Below, piece by piece: positions 8,729-15,693 of a stretch of 42,779 nucleotides of DNA. How positions within the stretch are numbered: position 1 is the stretch's first letter; every line of letters starts with the position of its first letter. The DNA is from Liquorilactobacillus aquaticus DSM 21051 (lineage in GTDB: Bacteria > Bacillota > Bacilli > Lactobacillales > Lactobacillaceae): NCBI RefSeq assembly GCF_001436755.1, contig NZ_AYZD01000002.1:1-42779 (forward strand), given 5' to 3'. Below the pieces are notes generated by a model. It was not told the origin of the DNA and ran no database searches. It saw only the letters and a list, made by a program, of their open reading frames with translations. Made by a program: the position numbers and the translations under genes.

Positions 8729-9001
8729 ATGAATGAAGAAAGTTATCTTGCTTGGGCCGAAGCAACACCACATATTTATGAAATAAATTTCAGTAATAGT
8801 GTCCTAGTCCCACAAATCGATGATTTTCCCGAAATCAACGAGCTAGGTGTTGTTACACAGCTCAAACATAAGAAATGGCGTATCGAATCTATCGTTCCGG
8901 AACTTGATGTCTTCAGTCAATGTTTCATCGCTATCATGAAAAAACATCACGTTCCAACTGAAAACTATACTATCGTTCAGCTTGAAGAAGAAAACGTCTA
9001 A
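8729..9001 (+). CDS. Uncharacterised 90-residue acidic protein, catabolite-controlled
   Basis: I do not recognise this gene. It has its own promoter, a cre site, an excellent ribosome site (AAAGGAGG) seven bases before the ATG, and its own terminator, so it is almost certainly real. The product is small and clearly acidic, with no membrane segment or signal peptide. Visible patterns are an N-terminal YLAWAEATPHIYEINFSNS and a C-terminal IVQLEEENV. The single cysteine is in SQCFIAIMKKHH. The alternating hydrophobic pattern suggests a compact cytoplasmic alpha/beta fold. The regulation implies a role when preferred sugars are exhausted. I assign no function. Confidence 0.8.
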   Translation: MNEESYLAWAEATPHIYEINFSNSVLVPQIDDFPEINELGVVTQLKHKKWRIESIVPELDVFSQCFIAIMKKHHVPTENYTIVQLEEENV

Positions 9002-9044
9002 TTCAAGATTCTTTCTAACTAACTGTAAATATCGATTAAAGAAG

Positions 9045-9074
9045 AGCTATGTGCGTCTGCACATAGCTTTTTTG
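9045..9074 (+). terminator. Terminator after the 90-residue gene
   Basis: A perfect 10-base stem (AGCTATGTGC, loop GTCT, GCACATAGCT) is followed by TTTTTTG. It is a strong intrinsic terminator. Confidence 0.88.
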
Positions 9075-9182
9075 TTTTCGCTAAAGACATGGTACTTTGT
9101 ATAACGCAAGGTTAAAATAAAAAGCTGAGCGAGGAACATAGATGAGGAAAATTGAATACTAACGTGCAATTGCGAACATAGG

Positions 9183-9241
9183 GTGTGTTTTTCTATGAGT
9201 GATTCAAAATCAGACGATAAATTTTGAATTACGGAACACAC
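9183..9241. repeat. Nested inverted repeat in the intergenic region
   Basis: An outer pair GTGTGTT / AACACAC (9183-9189, 9235-9241) encloses an inner perfect pair ATTCAAAAT / ATTTTGAAT (9202-9210, 9221-9229). It lacks a T run at its end, so it is not a standard terminator. The rest of 9075-9342 shows no convincing gene. It could be a structured RNA, an operator or a decayed small element. Confidence 0.4.
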
Positions 9242-9342
9242 TTATAGGGAGTCAATGAGCTAACTAGATCAAGCTTTACGACCCCACTCCCCTTTTCACC
9301 TGCTCCTGTCTTTCTAACTTACCTAAATCATATTTGTAAAGA

Positions 9343-10527
9343 TCAATTCTTCTGCCTTTTCCCTCGGACTCCCGTCAATACAACGCATGCACTCCCACTA
9401 AAAACCACTAAAATGACCATGCAGGAAAAGAGCATTTCGTAGGAACCCATCTCAATGATCACGCCTCCAAGCAGTGGTCCGACAGCATGACCTAAGGAAG
9501 CAGCCATGCTGACAAAACCTTGAAATCTGCCTTTTTCAGCAACACTGCTCAATTTATTAACCAGTGAAGAAATCGTTGGAAAAGTAATAACTTCTCCGAT
9601 CGTCACAACAACCATAGATAAAATGAAATGAGCGTAATCCTTAGCAAAAATCAGTGACGCAAAAGCGAGTCCAAATAAAAGAAAACCTACGTATATTTTT
9701 GTATACTCATTAACATTAAAATGTTCATCAACATAATTCACTAACGGTTGGCCCAAAACAATCAATAAACCATTAAGTGTCCATAACAAACTATAGTTTC
9801 TGACAGCAATTCCCAAACTCTGCATGTAAACAGATAAATTACTTTGCCATTGAGAATAACCAATTTGAATTGCCAAATAAGTTAATAAAATTAATGCAAT
9901 AATTATAATGTTTCTCGTTCCAGTTTTTACAGTTGCTTTGTTGTTTTTCTTCTGGTTCTGCTCGCGTGCCTCTTTAGTAGGATTGCTATAATACTTCTTA
10001 GCAATTATAAAAAAAAGCAAAAACAAGATAAAGGTTACCAAAAAGACATAATGAATGCTGATGTCGATAATAAAGCCCACTAAAAGTGTGCCTAAGACCA
10101 CACCAACATTAGCGGTGAAATACAGCATATTAAAAACATAGCGCGAATCATATTTCTTTATTGAAGTAGCCAAAGAATTAATCAACGTATTTGCAACCGC
10201 CCCGCCAAAACCGTTGATGATCAAAAGTATTGGGTAAGCCGGCCATCCATTAAAAAAAATTAAAACAAACATTGAACTCATTGATAACCCAATTGATGCC
10301 AGCAGCCATTGGTGACTGTTTGAACGATCATAAATATACCCACCTAAATAACTTCCGATAATCATGACTACTGATTCTATACATAAAACAATTCCTGCTG
10401 TCGTCAAACTTTGCTGCAAGTAGTCATGCACATATATCGTTGTTAGTGGCCATACAAAACTCGTTCCCGTACTGGCTATCAAACTTCCTACTAGTAACCA
10501 GCTTAGTTGAATTTCCCCTTTTCTCAT
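9343..10527 (-). CDS. MFS transporter, drug-efflux type
   Basis: The 394-residue membrane protein has about 12 helices and the major facilitator architecture. The loop between helices 2 and 3 carries the motif-A-like sequence GGYIYDRSNSH, and a charged central loop (about residues 178-200, EAREQNQKKNNKA) separates the two six-helix halves. The overall pattern, including GNGFGG-type glycine packing in helix 4, fits proton-driven multidrug exporters of lactobacilli; the substrate cannot be read. The ATG follows CAGGAGAA. It starts only about 25 bases past the csp terminator, with no room for a separate promoter in between, so expression probably depends on readthrough from the cold-shock gene or on a promoter inside it. 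Confidence 0.85.
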   Translation of the reverse strand: MRKGEIQLSWLLVGSLIASTGTSFVWPLTTIYVHDYLQQSLTTAGIVLCIESVVMIIGSYLGGYIYDRSNSHQWLLASIGLSMSSMFVLIFFNGWPAYPILLIINGFGGAVANTLINSLATSIKKYDSRYVFNMLYFTANVGVVLGTLLVGFIIDISIHYVFLVTFILFLLFFIIAKKYYSNPTKEAREQNQKKNNKATVKTGTRNIIIIALILLTYLAIQIGYSQWQSNLSVYMQSLGIAVRNYSLLWTLNGLLIVLGQPLVNYVDEHFNVNEYTKIYVGFLLFGLAFASLIFAKDYAHFILSMVVVTIGEVITFPTISSLVNKLSSVAEKGRFQGFVSMAASLGHAVGPLLGGVIIEMGSYEMLFSCMVILVVFSGSACVVLTGVRGKRQKN

Positions 10528-10548
10528 GCATTCTCCTGAAATACAAAA

Positions 10549-10584
10549 AACCGGAGTAAGACAGCTAGCTGTCTTACTCCGGTT
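10549..10584 (-). terminator. Terminator of the cold-shock gene (perfect palindrome)
   Basis: A perfect palindrome with 16-base arms (CCGGAGTAAGACAGCT and its complement, 10551-10582) is followed on the minus strand by TTTTTTG. It lies between csp and the MFS gene. Confidence 0.9.
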
Positions 10585-10603
10585 AAATTGTTTTATAATT
10601 TAA

Positions 10604-10804
10604 TTAATCTTTAACAACATTAACAGCTTGTGGGCCACGGTCGCTTTCTTCAACATCGAAAGTTACATGTTGGCCTTCGTCTAAAGTTTTGAACCCGTCA
10701 CCTTGGATAGCTGAGAAATGTACGAATACATCGCTACCATCTTCGCGAGTAATAAAACCAAAACCTTTGTCTGCATTGAACCACTTTACTGTACCTTGTT
10801 CCAT
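10604..10804 (-). CDS. csp: Cold-shock domain protein (CspA family)
   Basis: This 66-residue OB-fold protein binds single-stranded RNA and DNA and acts as an RNA chaperone. RNP1 is KGFGFI and RNP2 is VFVHFS, and the protein begins with the classic [18 protein letters not shown]. The length is exactly that of the family. The ATG follows AGGAGG (AAGGAGGATTTTATTT). A leader of about 110 bases precedes it, as is usual for csp genes whose mRNA structure responds to temperature. An extended -10, TGTTATACT (hexamer complement 10923-10928), gives a likely promoter. Transcription ends mostly at the palindromic terminator downstream. Identification is certain; whether this copy is cold-induced or constitutive cannot be told. 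Confidence 0.97.
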   Translation of the reverse strand: MEQGTVKWFNADKGFGFITREDGSDVFVHFSAIQGDGFKTLDEGQHVTFDVEESDRGPQAVNVVKD

Positions 10805-10922
10805 AAATAAAATCCTCCTTGTGCCTCATGGCACTAAAATAGTTGTAATTCTTGATCGGCACAAATGGGGAAAGTTATTTGAAACAATCTAACCACGGTA
10901 ACCCATACAAAAATACAACCAT

Positions 10923-10931
10923 AGTATAACA
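10923..10931 (-). promoter_or_regulatory. Extended -10 promoter of the cold-shock gene
   Basis: On the minus strand TGTTATACT forms an extended -10 element. I see no good -35. The resulting leader would be about 110 bases. Confidence 0.5.
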
Positions 10932-10964
10932 TGACATTACCAAAAAAGATAGCCCAAATAGCAA

Positions 10965-11612
10965 TTATTTTACAAATATATAATGGGCAGCTTTAAAGCT
11001 AACATTAGTTTCCTGACCCGTTTCTTCAATCAATATTTTAATGGGGCCCTCAAAAGGAGCATGATTTATTATAGTTAATTTATCACCTATGTTCAATTCA
11101 ATATCATCTAAATAAGTAAGCAGATCATGATTATCAATAAAACGGTCAACGACAACACTTTGACCATCCGCTGCGTCTGCTAGGACTTGATGACTATCTT
11201 CTGTATAATCGCCATTCTTATTAGGAATAACACCGCCGTGTGGACAGTGGGATGGATGACCCAAAAAATCATCCAAGTGATCCATTAAACGTTCACTTGT
11301 TACATGTTCCAGTACCTCAGCATCAGTGTGCACATCTTGTAACTTATAGCCTAATTTAAAAACTAAGAAACTCTCCCACAACCGATGTCTTCTAACCAAA
11401 TTTTCTGCAATTTTAATTCCTTCAGAGGTAAGCGAAATGCCTGCATAAGGCGTATGTTCAGCTAAACCATCTTTAACCAGCTTACCGACCATTTCTGTAA
11501 CCGAGCCCGCAGCAACATTCAAGCTCAACGAAATCTGTTTATTTGAAACCTTAGTTTGTGTTCCACCTAACTCAAAAATAATCTTCAAGTAATCTTCCTT
11601 CATGGGTGTCAT
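10965..11612 (-). CDS. DtxR/MntR-family metal-dependent regulator
   Basis: About 215 residues form an iron- or manganese-sensing repressor. An N-terminal winged helix (MTPMKEDYLKIIFELGG, then NKQISLSLNVAAGSVTEMV as recognition region) is followed by a metal-binding and dimerisation domain with RRHRLWESFLVFKLG, EVLEHVTSERLMDHL and HPSHCPHGGVIP. A C-terminal SH3-like FeoA domain (about 140-215) follows. The presence of that third domain and the total length match SloR/ScaR-type Mn regulators of streptococci more than the two-domain MntR of Bacillus. The ATG at 11612 has GAGGTG seven bases upstream; the in-frame ATG at 11621 lies directly on that site. No transporter target is adjacent. Confidence 0.92.
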   Translation of the reverse strand: MTPMKEDYLKIIFELGGTQTKVSNKQISLSLNVAAGSVTEMVGKLVKDGLAEHTPYAGISLTSEGIKIAENLVRRHRLWESFLVFKLGYKLQDVHTDAEVLEHVTSERLMDHLDDFLGHPSHCPHGGVIPNKNGDYTEDSHQVLADAADGQSVVVDRFIDNHDLLTYLDDIELNIGDKLTIINHAPFEGPIKILIEETGQETNVSFKAAHYIFVK

Positions 11613-11674
11613 GCCATTCACCTCACTTAATTTATCACTGACAATAGACCTAAAAAATGAAAATTCTAATAGCC

Positions 11675-11683
11675 ATTATACCA
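11675..11683 (-). promoter_or_regulatory. Extended -10 promoter of the DtxR-family gene
   Basis: TGGTATAAT on the minus strand (hexamer complement 11675-11680) is a strong extended -10. It is located about 65 bases before the start codon. Confidence 0.6.
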
Positions 11684-11736
11684 GAATTTTTCCCTATCTG
11701 TTTGACTAAATAAATTTAACAGTTTTCTATTCAAGA

Positions 11737-12648
11737 TTAATTCGACTGTTCTGAAACAGGAAATTCTAATCCAAGTGTGCGACAAAGTTCTAAAAAATCA
11801 GTTGGTGGAATCACAGAAACCTCGCGCGCAGTCCCGTCAAAAGGATCTGTATACTCTACCAAATTCGCATGTAGCGCCTGCCTTGATATTTTTCTTCCCA
11901 TCTCACCACCATAAAGCTTATCTCCAAACAAAGGATGCCCGCAGTACTCAAAATGCACTCTAATCTGATGCGTTCTACCCGTATGTAGTTTCACTCTGAT
12001 CAATGACGCGTCTTTATTTTCTGAGACTACCCAATATTCAGTTTTAGCGTACTGTCCATTTGCCAAAACAGCTCTCCTTATTTGATTGTCTTCACGCCCA
12101 ATTGGTTGCTCAATCACCCCATGTTTACTCGGTAATTTACCTTCAACAACTGCTAAATAAAGCTTATTGATCTTTTTTTCCTCAACCTGCTTATTGATCA
12201 AGCCCTGCGCCAATCGATTTTTGGCAATCAGAACTACCCCACTTGTAAACCGGTCAAGTCGAGTTATTACGTGCGGAACTAGATCCTCAGCATGATTGTC
12301 GATCAAATAGCCCTTTACCCGATTGACTAATGTTTTCGCTCGATCACTCGGACCTGGAACACTGGTCAACCCAGCAGGTTTGTTAACTACAAGCCAATTC
12401 TTATCCTCGAACAATATCTCTATTTTTTCATAGTCAGCACTAACGTCTTGATTATTTTCCGGCGGTAAACAGAGTGTCACTTCTTCGACCCCCAAAACAC
12501 GATCCGTCAATAACACTCTCTTTCCGTTAACTAAAACTCTTCCGTTCCCCTTTTTTACTTGGCTTAAAAGTCGGTGGCTTACTCCACGATTTGCCAAAAA
12601 ACGTTTAACAGTTACGTTCTCTTTACTGTTGTTCCATGTATACTGCAT
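11737..12648 (-). CDS. RluA-family 23S rRNA pseudouridine synthase
   Basis: The enzyme converts specific uridines of rRNA to pseudouridine. About 303 residues contain an N-terminal S4-like RNA-binding segment (VKRFLANRGVSHRLLSQVKKG, VNGKRV) and the catalytic domain with the RluA signature HVITRLDRFTSGVVLIAKN, whose Asp is the catalytic residue. Later motifs are GRTHQIRVHFEYCGHPLFGDKLYGG and LHA. The ATG at 12648 is preferred over the upstream in-frame ATG at 12699, because it is preceded by GGAAGAGAGAG and avoids overlap with the upstream gene. It follows the membrane protein gene by about 25 bases, so the two form an operon. Which of RluC, RluD or YlyB-like activities it has cannot be decided. 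Confidence 0.92.
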   Translation of the reverse strand: MQYTWNNSKENVTVKRFLANRGVSHRLLSQVKKGNGRVLVNGKRVLLTDRVLGVEEVTLCLPPENNQDVSADYEKIEILFEDKNWLVVNKPAGLTSVPGPSDRAKTLVNRVKGYLIDNHAEDLVPHVITRLDRFTSGVVLIAKNRLAQGLINKQVEEKKINKLYLAVVEGKLPSKHGVIEQPIGREDNQIRRAVLANGQYAKTEYWVVSENKDASLIRVKLHTGRTHQIRVHFEYCGHPLFGDKLYGGEMGRKISRQALHANLVEYTDPFDGTAREVSVIPPTDFLELCRTLGLEFPVSEQSN

Positions 12649-12673
12649 AAAACTCTCTCTTCCAATTAAAATT

Positions 12674-13543
12674 CTAGGATTTCCTCCTGAAAATTCCAAT
12701 AATCACTCCAAACACACCGCCTAGCATCAGTAACAACCCAGCATTTTGAAAACTTGCAGCGCTAAGTTCCAGCAAATTCTCTACTAATCCGCTTGCTTGA
12801 TCAGCGCGTTCGGCTATTTGAGCAAAAAAGCCACTGTTGCTGGCAATAAAAGCCAATGCCGCCATTAGTGCTCCGCTCCAAAGAGCCGATAATCCCATAT
12901 AATGCATCCAACGCAATAAGGAACGATCATGAAAAATCAGAATAATTGCTAAAATGAAGGCTGTGATAATACTAATCCAAAAAACAAGTTTGTTCACGCT
13001 GTCAGCTTTATTTATCGCAGCTGTTGCCTTATCCAAGTATCTGTCTTGAATCGTCTGATCAATATAACTGTCCACACTCCCTAGTAAAGCTGTCTGAACT
13101 GCTGTAAATTCCTCATTGCTCGTTGAAATGCCTGCATTTTGGGCCTTAACTGCAATGTTTTGGCTAATCTGCTGCTTTATTTTTTGATTGTCAATTGCAT
13201 TTGCTTTGCCTGCATAGACATTCTCCACAATTTCAGCCAAATCTTCTTTGACTTGCTTGGTAGTCACTAAGTTGGTCGTCATAGTCGTTGGAACACCGTT
13301 TGAAGACGCCAAATCAGCCACAACATTATTTACAGTCGTTGTAGCTTCATTGACATAATCTGATTTGGTAGCTTGTGCAATTACAAATTGCGAATTCAAA
13401 ATCGTTTTCTGCAAAACATGCGTGCTTACTGCCAGAAAAAGTGTAATTCCAATCAAAACAACCAGCCAGCGGCTGATTGCATATCCTGGAATTTTCACTG
13501 TTTGGCGGCCGCGTCTGCTTAGTTGCTCCACATCCTTTTTCAT
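12674..13543 (-). CDS. Uncharacterised four-helix membrane protein
   Basis: I do not recognise a named family. The 289-residue product has a basic cytoplasmic start, one helix at about 25-45, an extracellular region of about 145 residues rich in Thr, Asn, Gln and Ala (predicted helical, no cysteine), then three helices near 185-205, 215-235 and 263-283, and a basic tail FRRKS. This is the topology of a sensor or of an envelope-stress membrane protein, but no catalytic motif is visible. The ATG at 13543 has GAGGAG at the right distance; the ATG at 13558 lies upstream of that site. It is co-transcribed with the pseudouridine synthase, a pairing that says little about its role. Confidence 0.78.
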   Translation of the reverse strand: MKKDVEQLSRRGRQTVKIPGYAISRWLVVLIGITLFLAVSTHVLQKTILNSQFVIAQATKSDYVNEATTTVNNVVADLASSNGVPTTMTTNLVTTKQVKEDLAEIVENVYAGKANAIDNQKIKQQISQNIAVKAQNAGISTSNEEFTAVQTALLGSVDSYIDQTIQDRYLDKATAAINKADSVNKLVFWISIITAFILAIILIFHDRSLLRWMHYMGLSALWSGALMAALAFIASNSGFFAQIAERADQASGLVENLLELSAASFQNAGLLLMLGGVFGVIIGIFRRKS

Positions 13544-13579
13544 TATTTCACTCCTCATCCTTCATCATCTACCTCTTTA

Positions 13580-13607
13580 AGTATAAACTACTATACATCA
13601 GGGACAA
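13580..13607 (-). promoter_or_regulatory. Promoter of the membrane protein / pseudouridine synthase operon
   Basis: On the minus strand TTGTCC (complement 13602-13607) and TATACT (complement 13580-13585) are 16 bases apart. Confidence 0.6.
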
Positions 13608-13635
13608 ATAAATTAGGTTGAAATTTTGAAAATAA

Positions 13636-14424
13636 CTACTCATTTCTGATTTTAAAGTGCTTCATAACCTTTAAACTGCATATGCCGCTGAAGATTCCAA
13701 ATATTATCAAATCAATAAACGGCATCGTTGGATTTAAACCTTTTCCAGCAGTGCTTTTGTCGTATCCTGCTAAAAAATTCAGCACATTGATAACCTTCGA
13801 TGATACCGTAAAACCATATCTATTATATCCATCTGCTGTCGTCATAATTCCAACAACAAACAATGTTATCAGAGCCAAAAATATCAATCGCCGTTGTTTT
13901 TTAGTGAAAAGGCTAAAAATACTTCCAATCAAAATACAAAAGAGCGAGAATACAAAAGACGATAGTATGGCAAAAAGAAAGCTCATTAGATATGCAACCG
14001 TGGTGTTTTTGAAGAATCCCCCATATATCTGCATAAACAGTGAGTATTTTTCCCAACCAGTGCCACTCAATGTCTGTCTAATCAGAAAAACATACAAGAT
14101 GCCTATTACTTGGCTCAAGCCACTAATCCCTAAAAAAGCAATGACTTTGGCTTTCCAGTATGTACGCCGTGAAATCCCATTTTGGATCAATATTTTAAAA
14201 TCACTGTAACTCAACAGTGCAAGACATCCTATAATAATATAAAGCATTGGCCCGAGAGTTATATTTCTAATTGCTTCAACTAAATTATAGTTGGTTCCCG
14301 TTATAAAGGATAATACCATTGGGAAAACAATTCCACCAAGCAACAGCCACATCAATACATATAGTAGCTGACGAAAGACACGTTTGGATAGGAAAAAAAC
14401 AACATTTTTCTCTTTTACTGTCAT
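13636..14424 (-). CDS. ABC transporter permease (partner of YtrB-like ATPase)
   Basis: A 262-residue integral membrane protein has about six helices: 20-40, 55-75, 95-115, 145-180, 190-210 and 235-255. It has no soluble domain. The start overlaps the stop of the ATPase gene (GTGATG arrangement), so translation is coupled and the two products surely form one transporter. The ATG is preceded by a GGGGGG ribosome site. It is the last gene of the five-gene block that starts at bceA. The function is unknown; related YtrABCDEF systems respond to cell-wall antibiotics in Bacillus. I see no terminator directly after it, only the promoter of the next operon. Confidence 0.82.
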   Translation of the reverse strand: MTVKEKNVVFFLSKRVFRQLLYVLMWLLLGGIVFPMVLSFITGTNYNLVEAIRNITLGPMLYIIIGCLALLSYSDFKILIQNGISRRTYWKAKVIAFLGISGLSQVIGILYVFLIRQTLSGTGWEKYSLFMQIYGGFFKNTTVAYLMSFLFAILSSFVFSLFCILIGSIFSLFTKKQRRLIFLALITLFVVGIMTTADGYNRYGFTVSSKVINVLNFLAGYDKSTAGKGLNPTMPFIDLIIFGIFSGICSLKVMKHFKIRNE

Positions 14425-15293
14425 CACTTTTTTTCCCCCCTTGCGTTCGTTAAATTAATAAATAGTTTCTGCAGATCCATCTTTTCGACTGTAACTGTAT
14501 CAGGCAGGATCCGTTCGCTGTCTAACTCACCGAAAACATAACTTCCTTGAATATTGCCTAAAGTCTCTTGACCGATAACATTTAATCCAGCCGTGTACTG
14601 CTCAACTTCTTTTACAGGACCGGCAATCAAGTAAGCTTTCTCAAGCACATCGTCAACGTCACCATCGACAATAATTTGTCCATCTCTTATTACAAAAACA
14701 TGTTCCAAGCTATTTGCAACTTCTTCAATCAAATGTGTCGAAATCACAAATGTCTTCCCCGTTTTAACATAATTATCGACTAATTCGCGGTAAAATAGTT
14801 CACGATGATTCGCATCCAGTCCCAAAACTGGTTCATCCAAGAAAACATATTTGGCTGGTACACAAAGCGAAACAATCAATTTAAAAATCGTACGATATCC
14901 TGTCGATAATTTTCCAAATTTTTGATTTAAATCAAGTTCAAACATATTTGCCAATTTTTGTGCATAATTGTAATCAAAATTTCCGTACAGTAGCTCTGTA
15001 GTATTGAATAATTGCCTTAACTTGCTGCTGTTAGAATAAAGGTTTCGTTCACTCATCAAATATAGTTGTCCAAGCGCCTCATCATTCTCAAAAACAGTGT
15101 TGCCATCCAACATTACAGTCCCCTCATCTGAAAATATACGATTGGTAATAATGCTTAGCAATGTACTCTTTCCCGCGCCATTACGTCCTAATAGACCGTA
15201 TATTTTCCCGGGTTTGATCTGAAGATCGATATTTTTTAAGATCGTTGCTTTATTGAAAGATTTTTTGATTTCCTTAACAATTATTCCATCCAT
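14424..15293 (-). CDS. ABC transporter ATP-binding protein (YtrB-like)
   Basis: A 289-residue ATPase. Walker A is GLLGRNGAGKST and Walker B is YVFLDEP, followed by the H-loop ISTHL. The signature motif is LSTGYRT instead of LSGGQ, a variant known in the YtrB-type subgroup that travels with GntR/YtrA regulators. The ABC core ends near residue 215 and is followed by a C-terminal extension of about 70 residues with no motif I recognise. The gene begins three bases after the ytrA-type regulator stop and overlaps the permease start. It energises the 262-residue permease. Export or detoxification of envelope-active compounds is the likely role by analogy. Confidence 0.88.
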   Translation of the reverse strand: MDGIIVKEIKKSFNKATILKNIDLQIKPGKIYGLLGRNGAGKSTLLSIITNRIFSDEGTVMLDGNTVFENDEALGQLYLMSERNLYSNSSKLRQLFNTTELLYGNFDYNYAQKLANMFELDLNQKFGKLSTGYRTIFKLIVSLCVPAKYVFLDEPVLGLDANHRELFYRELVDNYVKTGKTFVISTHLIEEVANSLEHVFVIRDGQIIVDGDVDDVLEKAYLIAGPVKEVEQYTAGLNVIGQETLGNIQGSYVFGELDSERILPDTVTVEKMDLQKLFINLTNARGEKK

Positions 15294-15295
15294 AC

Positions 15296-15658
15296 TTAAA
15301 ACCCCCTTTTTATCAATTCAACCAACTCTTTTTGAGAGATCTGTAATTTTTTGGCCTCGCTAATCAGCTTAACTACCTCATCCTGATAAAAAAATTCTCT
15401 TCTTTTTTCAACAATCCTTCTTTGTGCGCCTTCCGCAACAAACATCCCGATTCCCCGTTTCTTTTCAATTAACCCGTCTGCAACAAGTAAATTCATGCCT
15501 TTTAAGACCGTTGCCGGATTAATATGGAAATCGCGTGAGATTTCCGTGGTCGAAGGTATTTGTTCGCCTTCTAAGTATGTCTTTGTAAAAATAGCCTCTC
15601 GAATTTGCTGAGCTACCTGCAAATAAATCGGTTCTGAACTGTTGAAATTAAAACGCAT
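15296..15658 (-). CDS. GntR-family regulator, YtrA type
   Basis: A short 120-residue regulator has the GntR winged helix at the N-terminus (EPIYLQVAQQIREAIFTK, EQIPSTTEISRDFHINPATVLKGMNLL, GIGMFVAEGA) and only a small helical tail instead of a ligand-binding domain. This is the YtrA subfamily architecture. The ATG at 15658 has GAGGTG six bases upstream; the in-frame GTG at 15667 is part of that ribosome site. It lies between the BceB-like permease (gap of about 35 bases) and its cognate ATPase (gap of two). YtrA proteins repress their own operon until wall-active drugs appear, and here no separate promoter is obvious, so it may control the whole block from upstream of bceA. Confidence 0.92.
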   Translation of the reverse strand: MRFNFNSSEPIYLQVAQQIREAIFTKTYLEGEQIPSTTEISRDFHINPATVLKGMNLLVADGLIEKKRGIGMFVAEGAQRRIVEKRREFFYQDEVVKLISEAKKLQISQKELVELIKRGF

Positions 15659-15693
15659 CTTTTTCACCTCGTCATCCGTAGGACAGAATTATT

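Noticed and set aside
9047-9241. 64-residue minus-strand frame in the intergenic region
   Set aside because: It runs through a strong terminator and a nested inverted repeat, lacks a ribosome site and has no protein-like pattern.
13682-14209. 175-residue plus-strand reading frame
   Set aside because: It is the antisense shadow of the ABC permease gene, with no ribosome site or promoter of its own.
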